Shown here: piece by piece, positions 33,535 to 43,915 of the stretch
How positions within the stretch are numbered: position 1 is the stretch's first letter
How the letters are laid out: each line of letters starts with the position of its first letter
NCBI GenBank assembly: GCA_008828725.1
Contig: MEHQ01001933.1
Span: forward strand, 136,356 to 200,355
Origin: Saccharina japonica
Taxonomy: Eukaryota; Sar; Phaeophyceae; Laminariales; Laminariaceae
DNA: 64,000 bases
Direction: 5' to 3'
Program-made: the position numbers and the translations under genes
Notes under the pieces: model-generated
What the model saw: the letters and a program-made list of their open reading frames with translations, nothing else
Told to the model about the DNA's origin: nothing
Databases searched by the model: none

Positions 33535-36500
33535 TCAAAGCTCGGATGGGACGTCGTTGAAGAGCTCCATGAAGTCCTCGAACTTCTTCTCCACGGAGGC
33601 CTGGGCAGACAAAAACGCCTCCACGTCTTTCTCTCGCGCCGGCTTGTCCGCCGCCTTCACTTCTTTCTGCGGCGGTTTTGAAACGTTCGAATCGTTCACA
33701 AAATCCGTTCATTCAGATCGTGCAAAATCGTTCGAGTCGTTTGAGTCGTTCGAGTCGTTCGGAACGTTGTCCGAATCGTTCGGAAAATCGTTCGAATCGT
33801 CGGAACGGTTCGAATTCGAAACATCCGAATAATTTCGAAGAGTTCAAAAATCGATCGGAAAGTCGTTCGGAAAATCGTTCGGATCGTTCGGATTGTTCGG
33901 ATCGATCGAATCGTTCGAAGTATCCGAAAACCGTTCGAAACCATCAGATGGAATCGTCGAATCGAGGGGAGGAGGGAGGGCGGGGGGGGCGGGAGTTGGT
34001 TAAAAATATGTTTCATGGGTTGGACTTCGGCGGCGTTGGACCAAGCGCACCCGCAGGTGCCCGTGGGGGCGCGGGGGCACGCAACTGTCACGTCAGCAAC
34101 AAGAGCGGTGCAGGAGAAAAATAGAGCGATCTCCGATAACTCTACGGACACATGTCACATCTCCGGTTTCTCCCAGAGCAGGCGTTTTTTTCTCCCTCTT
34201 CCCCCCCCCCCGCCAATATACAGTACTACGTATCTGGAATATTGTACGGGTATATACGGAACCACTAGGTATATTCTACCACGGGCTCCCTTCGGAGGCT
34301 TTCGGACGTGGGGTTGCGCAAGATAAAATCCGATGACATTTCGTGCAGTTGAAAAAAACAAAAGACTCACAAGCCGTCAACAGTTTGAAGCCTAATATAC
34401 AGCCCCAGAAACGGAAATCGGTACATAAATGTATACGGTGTACAGTCCATGGTAAAGGCGCACCTGGATGCCACGAACGAGAGCCATGGCCGTTTTCTTC
34501 TTGTCCGACGAGAACGTCCCGGCAAGGAACTCAAGGTCCCCGCCCAACTGAGCAGAGCGATGGTTCAAGGAAACGAGGGGAGCGACATCGGAGAGCATAG
34601 TCAGGGAACAGGGCTATTTGTGTGCACAACTATTATATACCTGTGTTATAACCCCCAAGATAAAACAAAAACAGCACTACGTACGCACGTAAGGAATGCC
34701 CGGACCAAATACGACGAATACCACCGCCCCGCCTGGCCCACAACATCAACCGTGCCCAGCACAACCCTACCCTACATTTACTCCTACTCTACCCTGCCTT
34801 GCCCTACCCTACCCACCCTTTACTCCTACTCTACCCTACCCTACCTTACCTTACCTTACCCTATCCACCCTTTACTCCTACTCTACCCTACCCTACCCTA
34901 CCCTACCTTACCTTACCCTACCCCACCCTACCCTACCCTACCCTACCCTCCCCTCCCCTGCCCCACCCTACATTACCCAGCGTACCGAAAATAACAGCTA
35001 AGCACTATAGAATCGGCCAATCCCCGCCGGTAGCACAACCAAAATGCCTTCATTCACCTGGTAAACCTTGCGCAAGAAAAGAGCAACGTTTTTCCACTCC
35101 CCCGCGGAAACCTCCGCTCCTTGCGACTTGACCGTCTTCCCCAGGGCAACCCAGTCCTTCTGGACCTTGACAAGGTTGGAGAACTGCCGAGCGCCGTCCG
35201 GCAATCCCCCCTCTCCGACTCCCAGCTCGGCCAAGGCTCCGGCAGGGCCCTGTGTGCGGTAGCCGTGGCATTAGTGGTAGTTTTAGTAGTAGTAGTGGTA
35301 GTAGTAGTGGTAGTAGTAGTAGTAGTAGTAGTAGAAGTAGTAGTGGTAGTAGTAGTAGTATTAGTAGTGATAGTAGAGGTAGTAGTAGTAGTAGTAGTGG
35401 TAGTAGTGGTGGTAGTAGTAGTAGTAGTAGAGGTTGTAGCAGTAGTAGTAGTAGTAGTAGCAGTAGTGAAAATCTAAGTATTAGTAGGGGTAATAGTACG
35501 AATAGTAGTAGTAGTAGTAGCAGTAGTAGATGTGGTAGTGGAAGTTGTTGTAGTAGTAGCAGCAGCGTGGAAGTAGGAGCATAGCAGTCGTTCTGGTTGC
35601 AGTTGGGGGTTGTGGTTGGAAGCTGGAACAGCGAACGGGGTCCAAAGCAAACGACCGTATTTAGTTATAGCCGTTACTCATGCTGCTGCGAGCAACGCAC
35701 ACTGGACCACCGACCAAATTTTTACGTACACGCCTCGATTATTTTGGTCGCATCTTCTGGGTTCGAAGGATGTTCGCAGATCGGACAGATCACGATCTAG
35801 ATCATCCACTGCAGATCCCGTGCTTGCCGATTAATATATGTTGTGAAAGTGACGTATCCTGTAGATCCGACGCGGCTTAATGTGTGCGAATCGCGATCTA
35901 GGTCATCTACTGTAGATCCGATGTTTGCCGTTAAGATATGTTGTGAAAGAGCCGTATATGTAGATCCCATGCTTGCTGTTAAGATATGTTGTGAAAGGGC
36001 CGTATCTGTAGATCCCATGCTTGCCGTTAAGATATGTTGTGAAAGAGCCGTATCCTGCAGATCCGACGCGGCTAAATCTGTGCGAATCACGATTTAGATC
36101 ATGTAGACCCCATTCTTGCCGTTAAGATATGTAGTGAAAGAGCCGTATCCTGCAGATCCGACGCGGCTAAATCTGTGCGAATCACGATCTAAACCATGTA
36201 GATCCCATGCTTGCCGTTATGATATATGGTGAGAAAGAGCCGTATCCTGCAGATCCGACGCCGACGAAAAATATGCGCGCAAAAGCCACGTCCTACTGAC
36301 CCTACGATACCCGGCAAGCATGACCTACAGCAGATCGTGCAGATCATGAAATGAGGGAGATTAGCTGCCCCGAAAGGTCTACCAGGTATAGGTCATGAAA
36401 ATGGGTGAAAGGGGAGGATCTGATCTGTCTGATGTTGTCAAAGGGTGAGGGCTACAGTACCTATCATACGTACCCGTATATGACACTGCTCTATACCACA

Positions 36501-38371
36501 CCCCCTCGGACGAAATTCAACGCTGATTTGCTCGACGACCGGTCGAGCGCTAACCCCGAGCGACCCGTCTAAGGAAAGGTCTCGACGAGATGTTCCGAAA
36601 GCCGCTTTTTTTCGTTGTCTGTGCCCCCCTGCCTATTATGGAGAAAATTGGCTTCGAAATTCACCCCAGGGGGTGTGATATGCACTGTCATACACGGTAA
36701 TAGTGCGCGGCGACCGAGGGTCTCGGGAAAGCACTCCCACGGAAATTGCTGAAAACGCCTGTCGGCTATATATCATGGGAACGCGCGCAGCAGGATATTA
36801 TCAACACTATATGGCAGCTGTGAGTTCGACCGATAGAGTGGTTCATACTCAATTTTGTAAGCTACGTGGCGCACCGGGCGCGCTTGTTCTATGATACTCA
36901 CTAACTGCCGTGAGTGAACTGGTGTGCGTTGGGTGATTTTAATAATTTGGAGAATCGTATATACCAGGTATGAACTCCCGCCGACGGTCGCAGAACCTTG
37001 GTCGTACACACATACATAGAAACCGGCTTTCAGTCTGCTCGAAAGGGGTACACCACCTTGTTTTTGGGCGCGTTGTGAAAAATTGAAACTACTGTAGCAT
37101 TCCCTCGAAATACATTCCTGGAAGCCCACCTGTGTTGCTACGGCTGCTCCCGTGAAGGCCGCCCCAAGAACCCTGCTGACCCACGCGGTGCGGGACAGCT
37201 CTGAGCTGCTGCTGCCCCCCGGCGCGGTCATGGAAACCCTGGATGTATGACGATCGGGGGGAGGGGGGGGGGGGTCGAGCGAGGGTCGGGGTCGGTTGAC
37301 CACTTTACAACTGCCCTCACGTTTCGGAGATAAGCAAGTGTCCGCATTACAGCATTGCAAGGAGCCGGACGATCGCACAGCATGACGCAAGACCGTTTAC
37401 TGCTGCAGTAAGACCGCGCTTTCCATGTTTTTGTCTCGCTTTGCATCGTACCACCTGGCTGTTGTACGCGGGTCCTAAACGCAAACGTTGATTCCATTCC
37501 ACCTAACACGAGGACGTCGTATATTTGGCACTGCTGTCACCACGACAGGATCTGTCAGGCCTCTGCTGAGTGCATGGTACACTTTTGCCTGGTGCTGGAT
37601 GCTACTGCAGGTAATGGTGCAAGGTAACCAGAGGTAGCATGTCTCCTGGGACATGAGACCTGGGACCTGGGATGCATTTCCGAGCTAAAATTTTCAAATT
37701 TTCCTTCAAAACAAGGGGGGGGTACACAGAGTGAAAGTCATGGCGGGTTTGGAAATATTAATATTATCGACGCGGTCTTTCCGCTCTCCCGTTCGCAATC
37801 CGCAGTTCCCGAGAAAATCAGCCAGGAAATTCGTCTGAGGGTGTGGAATCTTGCGTCTTAAACAGCAGCTGCAGTGTGACACAGCAGTAGTAGTAGTAGT
37901 ACTGCTGTTGCGCTACTGCTGCAACAGAGTTCCAGGTACGCTCGTGCTTTGCCTCGTACGATCGTACTTGTACGACGATGTCATGAAAGTTTCCTACGTA
38001 TACATACGTACCTGGTACACCGTTTGCGTCCAGTCAGCGTATCACACGGACCGACAGCCAGCTTTACGACGCGATGCTTTTGCTTACAGAAGACGAGCGT
38101 CGCAGCAAGAGGCGTAACCGCAGCCTCAGTGTTTTGCCAAACTTTCAACAGGGAACCACGAGTAAAGCAACGAAGTCCATGGGCCTTATCCACTTCGATC
38201 CATCCACCTGCAAGATGCCGCCGCCCTTCCTGCATGTCGTGAGGAGGTTGCGCCGCATCCTGACGTCGAGATAGCATGTTGTACAGCGAAGCCTCGGACT
38301 TCCACAGTGGTCATGGCCAGCAAAAGGACAGCCACAGACGACGGCATCAGCGCTAGGTTGGAGGTCTTCAT
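33535..38371 (-). CDS. Psb31/PsbQ-like thylakoid lumen protein, complete five-exon gene
   Basis: Probably an extrinsic subunit at the lumenal face of photosystem II. Minus-strand exons: 38208-38371, 37130-37238, 35058-35249, 34464-34547, 33535-33666; 681 nt, 226 residues plus TGA. All junctions are GT-AG and phases match. Residues 1-27 form a signal peptide (core SSVAVLLLAMTTVEVRG) followed by FAVQ, the Phe-containing site of heterokont plastid presequences. A transit region follows, then a hydrophobic thylakoid-transfer segment, RVLGAAFTGAAVATQ (about 76-90). The mature part is helix-rich, with KVQKDWVALGKTV, EWKNVALFLRKVYQ, a third helix around GTFSSDKKKTAMALV and the end FMELFNDVPSEL, fitting a four-helix bundle. 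Assignment to Psb31 rather than PsbQ' is from memory of the family's C-terminal pattern. An upstream in-frame ATG at 38509 is disfavoured because it would bury the signal peptide. Confidence 0.8.
33686..33950 (-). repeat. TTCGAATCG-type minisatellite next to a 3' splice site
   Basis: Repeats such as TCGTTCGAGTCGTTCGGAAC in intron 4 of the lumen-protein gene. In transcript orientation it ends about 20 bases before the last exon's acceptor (33667-33668). Confidence 0.9.
34745..34975. repeat. (CCCTA)n pentanucleotide array
   Basis: TACCC units with TACCT variants and TTTACTCCTACTC interruptions, in intron 3 of the lumen-protein gene. Confidence 0.95.
35264..35580. repeat. (GTA)n trinucleotide array next to a 3' splice site
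   Basis: AGTAGTAGTGGTAGT-type units; TAC on the gene-sense strand. It ends about 13 bases before the acceptor of exon 3 of the lumen-protein gene (35250). Confidence 0.95.
35785..36270. repeat. Tandem units with TAAGATATGTTGTGAAAGAG
   Basis: About five units of 55-115 bp in intron 2 of the lumen-protein gene: CCATGCTTGCCGTTAAGATA, TGTTGTGAAAGAGCCGTATC, CTGCAGATCCGACGCGGC and TGCGAATCACGATCTA. Confidence 0.9.
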
Positions 38372-39234
38372 GTCAGGAATCTGGATGGCGTGTCGGGCAC
38401 AGAGTAATACGTTCGCCGTTGCAGAGCAGCAGCAGAGCAAGCAGAGAAAACATGAACCCAGGGTGAAGCTATTTTTCTCCCTATCCCCTTGTTTGCATGC
38501 CATATACACGTTACTGAAACCCCTCGTGGTTATCGCCGTTCGCCGACAATGTTCTATGCAACCTACACGGGCTACCTGCTGTGAAGAGCGATGGGCTTCC
38601 GCGAAAGGTTAATGACGGCTGGGGTGGCTATCCCTCTGGCCTTGTGGGCGATCTTCTACGACGCCCGGATGTGCCTAGCGTTATGTCTAGGCCTGCAAGC
38701 AATCTGCGTTCAGGAACTCAATCAGCTGCTTCGGAAAACAAGGTGCAAGTTGATACGTACCCTCGGCTGATACCCGGCGGGGGGAGGACGGCACTTGCCG
38801 CTTGCCGCTACGTACACGTAACTGGCACTGGTACGTGCGCATGCCTCCTAAATCGTAAAACCATCTGAACGTAGGCACGCAAAGCAGCTGTGCTGGCAGA
38901 ATGGCCTGCAGCAGCAGCAGCGACGTAGCGGAACATCTCAAATTAACTACGAGTACTGCTGTAGATATTTTGGTACCTGATGTCTTGAAACTGTGAAGAA
39001 TCCGCAACGGAACACTGAACACTGCTGCTGCTGCCGTTGTCGACACTGCACGTTACACACGAAACTTGAGTGGCATGTGGCATGTGGCATGTCTGCCGCA
39101 TTGGGCATTGCGAGATTGCGTGAGACAAACGTAAGGGCGGTGGGTTGGATTGAGTTGACCACAGAACCAGCACTCGTATGCTATACGTATATACATACCT
39201 TGTACGTTCTCAATCCCTGTACTCGTACATATCA
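38372..39234. other. Upstream flank of the lumen-protein gene; no gene seen
   Basis: Should hold the promoter of the gene at 33535-38371 (inference). No specific element was identified. ORFs are short, and none matches a known family. Confidence 0.4.
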
Positions 39235-40165
39235 GGGCGTGTCTTAACCCTTATAGGACTGGAGTCCCGTTTTGGGGACAAATTACTTAGAATTAGAGTA
39301 GTTTGTCCCTTAAACGGGACTGCAGTTCTAAAAGGGTTAACTTCACTTCGCGGGCATTGGAACGGAACGAACGTAAAATTATTTGCCTGAAAAAGTGGTG
39401 CTGATTGGATATTGAGAAAAAAAACACCGAACAGATTCCAAGCGTTCCAAGCTGTCCGTAAATTTGTAAAGAGGAAGCGTATCTGTCAAAACAGTAATCC
39501 TTGTTCAGCAGAACCGAACGGCCCACTTGGAACGAGATTTAAGGCAGTTGATTGGTGCTGGAAGTGTTGCAACTGGTTGTGACATTTGCTGCGAGGGCCA
39601 CCAGGGTATGGGGCAAAATGAGATGACATGGGAGCACGCGATGGAGCACGTGCAGACGCCACAGGTCTTGCCTGCGGTAGGAGCCACGCGATACGGCCAT
39701 GGCCTGTACAGGAGGCTCACGAGGGAAAAATTCGGGTGGCGAACGAGACTGTGGCGATAGATATCTAGCAAAAACGCTGGACCGATGTTCACAGAAGCAC
39801 CCAGGATACCTCGTCGAGCCGCGACGGCGATATCATAACTTCTAGACTTGTCCCGAGGGTGCCACTTGGACGGCTAGCACTGCTTGGTCTGAGGCATGTC
39901 AGGCGCTCTATTTGCGTGTGAAGCTTTCCTCTGTACCAGGAGCACTCGCTGCCTACGTGACGGTACCCCTGTCCTAGAGTCCAGCTGCACAGTCCCGAGG
40001 CAAATTTCATGGGTTACTTTCTGTTGCGGCCTGTTCCAGGATCGGGTGCCTAAAAATTCGATCGGACACAAACCGCAAAAACGGCATGGAATGGAACGAA
40101 CGACCGCGAATAATCTCGTTCCGTTCCAGCCATTCCAAGCTGTCGAATGGAGTTAAGACACGGCC
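39235..40165. mobile_element. Non-autonomous TIR transposon carrying a nested MITE
   Basis: The ends GGGCGTGTCTTAAC and GTTAAGACACGGCC are inverted repeats of about 14 bp; sub-terminal GGAACGGAACGA is also inverted (TCGTTCCGTTCC). TCA on both outer sides may be a 3-bp target duplication. The left end is split at TTAA by the MITE at 39244-39340. The right 430 bp matches 12555-12998 inverted. No transposase frame. Confidence 0.75.
39244..39340. mobile_element. TTAA-target palindromic MITE, copy 2 (nested)
   Basis: TTAA at 39244 and 39337. The ends CCTTATAGGACTGGAGTCCC and GGGACTGCAGTTCTAAAAGG pair. Nearly identical to 8942-9038. It interrupts the terminal repeat of the surrounding transposon. 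Confidence 0.88.
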
Positions 40166-40739
40166 TCATGGGCTGTTTTCTCTGTTTCGGTTACGAGTAA
40201 ACAAAAACTCTGTATTTTCTTGACCGCAGTTTATATCGTAAAAACGACCGCGCTTTTATTTGAAAGTGTTTTTTGTAACCGCGGGTTTTCGTTTTACCGC
40301 CGGTTAAACATCCAGCCTCGAGTAAGCCGTGGCCACGCGCTCGCGGCAGTGCTTTCGCACATTTAACCCCCCGCTCCGCTGGAAGTCTTGTGGTTTTGCT
40401 CGGTAAGTTCGGCGAGGAATCCCACTCCCACGTCCGCAAAAGTCGTATTTCGCTTGATCAAAGAGTGAGTCACTACAGTATTCCAAGACAATAGGAAGGA
40501 AAACGTTTGAGTATCCGTTTTCAGGCTTGATTATTTCGAATATTCATCACCGTGATCTTGATTATTACCTGGTATAATAGACGCGATTATATACTATAAT
40601 CATGACTTACATTTTTTTGTCGCGAATCAACACCCGATATCAGTACCACTACAGAGTACATTCTATTAATCGTAAAGAAAAGGTAAATGTTTGCTGTGCT
40701 GTTGTGTTATGCAAGCCGCGGGCAACCTCTGGCACAGCA

Positions 40740-43700
40740 AACTCGCCCCAAGCCGCGGGCAACCTCTGGCCATCTAGACCATGGATTCACATGATATCTT
40801 CGAGGCCGTCATCTACGTCGACTGTCCTTGCCCGGGACTGCCCTTGCCCGGGACGAAGTGGGTTGGCCGTGGGCTCTCTCGGTGTCGTGTACGAGAGCTG
40901 TCTGTCACGTACAGCAGTATCATAACATGACACAAGTGCTCGCAACGAACTGACGTTGTGTATGTATCATATGATACGTAACGAACAGCAGTCTTCAGTA
41001 CGACGATCTACTGCTGTATCATGGTATTATACGAGGCTTCGTGGCATCACCTTTACCACCTCGAGCCAGTGCTGGCTCGTCATCCAGATTGTGCCCGCGG
41101 AGGGGGCACGACCGTGTCAGTAGACCCCTGTTTGGAAGACCTATCGCCCCTGGGTGTCAGCGCCGCCGAACCGTCCGCATCAGCAGAGCCTTCCGCGGAA
41201 GGCGACTGACCCGCCCGGCCTTGCCGGGCCCCCAACTTCGGGGACGTGCCGTCTTTATGTTCCGATCCGACAGGCTCCGTGGCGCCAGTTCTCCCACCTT
41301 GCTCTGCAGCTTTAGGGTCCGTGTTCGCCTGTCTTCCAGTACGCACCCTCCCTGTCGTGCGGCACGACAGCGAAGGTACGTATTGGAAGACGGGCCAACA
41401 CGGACTCAACAACTGCGCCGCAAGGTGGGGGAAACTGGCGCCACGGAGCACGTTGGATCGGAACATAAGGACGGGACGTCCCCGCAGCTTGCGGCTGGGC
41501 AAGGCCGGGCGGGGCAGTCGCCTTCTGCGGGGGCCTCTGCCGACGCGGATGGTTAGGCGGCGCTGACACCCAGGGGTACTAGCTCCTCCAAACGGGGATC
41601 TACTAACCCTGCCGTGCCCCGTCCGCGGGTACGTACTGGAGGACAGGCGAACACGGACCTTAAAGCTGCAGCGCAAGGTGGTAGAATTAGCATCACGGAG
41701 CCCGTTGGATCGGGGCATGAAAACGGGACGTCCCTGGAGCTTGGGGATCGGCAAGGCCGAGCGGGGCAGTCGCCTTTTGCGGGGGGCTCTAACGATGCGG
41801 ATGGTTGTTCGGCGGAGGTGACACCCAGGGGTACTAGCTCCTCCAAACAGCGGTCTACGAATCATTATTTTTTATCAGATGCCTGGCCGCCGCCTGCTGG
41901 CGCAGCAACCTCTCCCCACGCCGCGGGCAACCTCTGGTCACCTAGAGCATGGATTCACCCGATATCTTTGGAGCCGCCATCTACGTCGAGTGTCCTTGCC
42001 TGGGACGAAGTGGGTTGACCGTGGTCTCTATTTTTGTCTTGTGCCAGCGCTGTCTGTCGCTCAATAGCATAACCCCCAAAATAAAGTACTTGCAACGAAC
42101 TGACGTGGTGTATCATATGATACGTAACGCACATCAGTCTTCAGTACGACGATCTACTGCTGTAGCATGGTACGAGACTTCGTGGCACCACCTTTACCAG
42201 CTCGAGTCAGGGTTGGTTCGTCCTCCAGGTTGTGCCCGCGGAGGGGGCACGACAGGGTCAGTACATCATTGTTTGGAATATCTAGTGGCCCTGGGTGTCA
42301 GCGCCGCCGAACCGTCCGCATCGGCAGAGCCCTCCGCGGAAGGCGACTGACTCGCCCGGCCTTGCCGAGCTCCAAGCTACGGGAACGTCCGGTGTTTAGC
42401 TCCCGATCCGACGGGCGCCGCGGCGCCAGTTCTCCCACCCTGCGCTGCAACTTTAGGGTCGGTGTTTGCCCGTCCTCCAGTGCGCACCTTTCCTGTCGTG
42501 GCCACGTACTGGAATACGGGCTAACACGGACTCTACAACTGCGCCACAAGGTGGGGGAAACTGGCGCCACGGCGCAAGTTGGATCGGGACATAACGACGG
42601 CATGTCCCCGCAGCTTGGGGCTTGGCAAGGCCGGGTGAGGCAGTCGCCTCCTGTGGGGGGCTCTGACGATGCGGATGGTTCGGCGGTAGTGACACCCAGG
42701 GGTACTTACTCCTTCACACAGGGGTCTACGGACCATGTGTGTTTATCAGATGCCCGGCCGCCGCCTTCTGGCGCAGCAACCTCGCCCCACGCCGCGGGTA
42801 ACTTCTGGTCATCTAGACCATGGGTTCGCATGATATCTTCGAGGCCGTCATCTTCGTCGACTGTCTTTGCTCGGGACGAAGTGGGTTGACCGTGGGCTTT
42901 CTCGTAGTCGTGTGCCAGAACTGTATGTCGCATACAGCAGTATCATAACACAAACAAGTACTCGCAACGAACTGTTTTTGTGTATCACATGATACGTATT
43001 GCACATCAGTCTTCAGTACGACGATCTACTGCTGTATCATGGTACGAGGCTTCGTGGCGCCGCCTTTACCAGCTCGAGCCAGTGCTGGCTCGTCATCCAG
43101 ATTGTGCCCGCGGAGGGGGCACGACAGGGTCAGTAGACCCCTGTTCGGAAGAGCTAGTGGCCCTGGGTGTCAGCGCCGCCGAACCGTCCGCATCGGCAGA
43201 GCCCTCCACAGAAGCGACTGACCCGCCCGGCCTTGACGAGCCCCAAGCTCCGGGGACCTCCCGTCTTCGGGTCCCGATCCGACGGGCTCCGAGGCGCCAG
43301 GTCTCCCACCTTGCTCTGCAGCTTTAGGGTCCGTGTTTGCCCGTCCTCCAGTACGCACCCTCCGCGGGTACGTACTGGAAGACGGGCGGACTCGGACTGT
43401 AAAGCTCCAGCGCATGGTGGGAGAAACTGGCGCCACGACGCACGTTGGATCGGGATATAAAGACGGGATGTCCCCGCAGCTTGGGGCTCGGCAAGGCCGG
43501 GTGAGGCAGTCGCCTCCTGTGGGGGGCTCTGACGATGCGGATGGTTCGGCGGTAGTGACACCCAGGAGCACGAGCTCCTTTGAACAGGGGTCTACGGACC
43601 ATTTTGTTTTAATCAGATGCGTGGCCGCCGCCTGCTGGCGCAGCAACCTCTCCTCACGCCGCGGGCAACTTCTGGCTACCTAGACCATGGGTTCACATGG

Positions 43701-43915
43701 TCTCTTCGAGGTCGTGATTTCCATCCACTCTCCTTGCCGGGGACGAAGTGTGTTGACCGTGGGCTCTCTCTTCGTCGTGCACCGGAGCTGTATGTCGCGT
43801 ACAGCAGGATCATAACGCGAAAAAGTACTCGCAACGAACTGCTTTTGTGTGTCACATGGTACGTAACGCACATCAGACTGCAGTACGACGATCTACTGCT
43901 GTGTATGTCATATAC
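40740..43915. repeat. Tandem units each with a long inverted repeat
   Basis: Three units and a partial fourth, with starts near 40785, 41949, 42825 and 43687 (spacings about 1164, 876 and 862 bp). Each shares CATGATATCTTCGAGGCCGT, ACGACGATCTACTGCTGT and CCGCGGAGGGGGCACGAC. Within a unit, a left arm with CTGGGTGTCAGCGCCGCCGA pairs with a right arm ending GGCGGCGCTGACACCCAGG. Hairpins lie about 41121-41602, 42259-42729 and 43131-43596; the first unit has an extra right arm to 41855. Parallel open frames on both strands follow from GC-richness and inversion. Confidence 0.88.

Noticed and set aside
34015-34150. Possible extra exon of the lumen-protein gene (Pro/Ala-rich minus frame)
   Set aside because: Exons 4 and 5 already join in phase 0 with good splice sites, and the segment would add a stop or a shift.
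41041-43683. Overlapping ORFs of 60-261 codons on both strands
   Set aside because: They follow from GC-rich inverted and tandem repeats. The same peptides recur in opposite orientation and with frameshifts between copies, and no family is recognisable.
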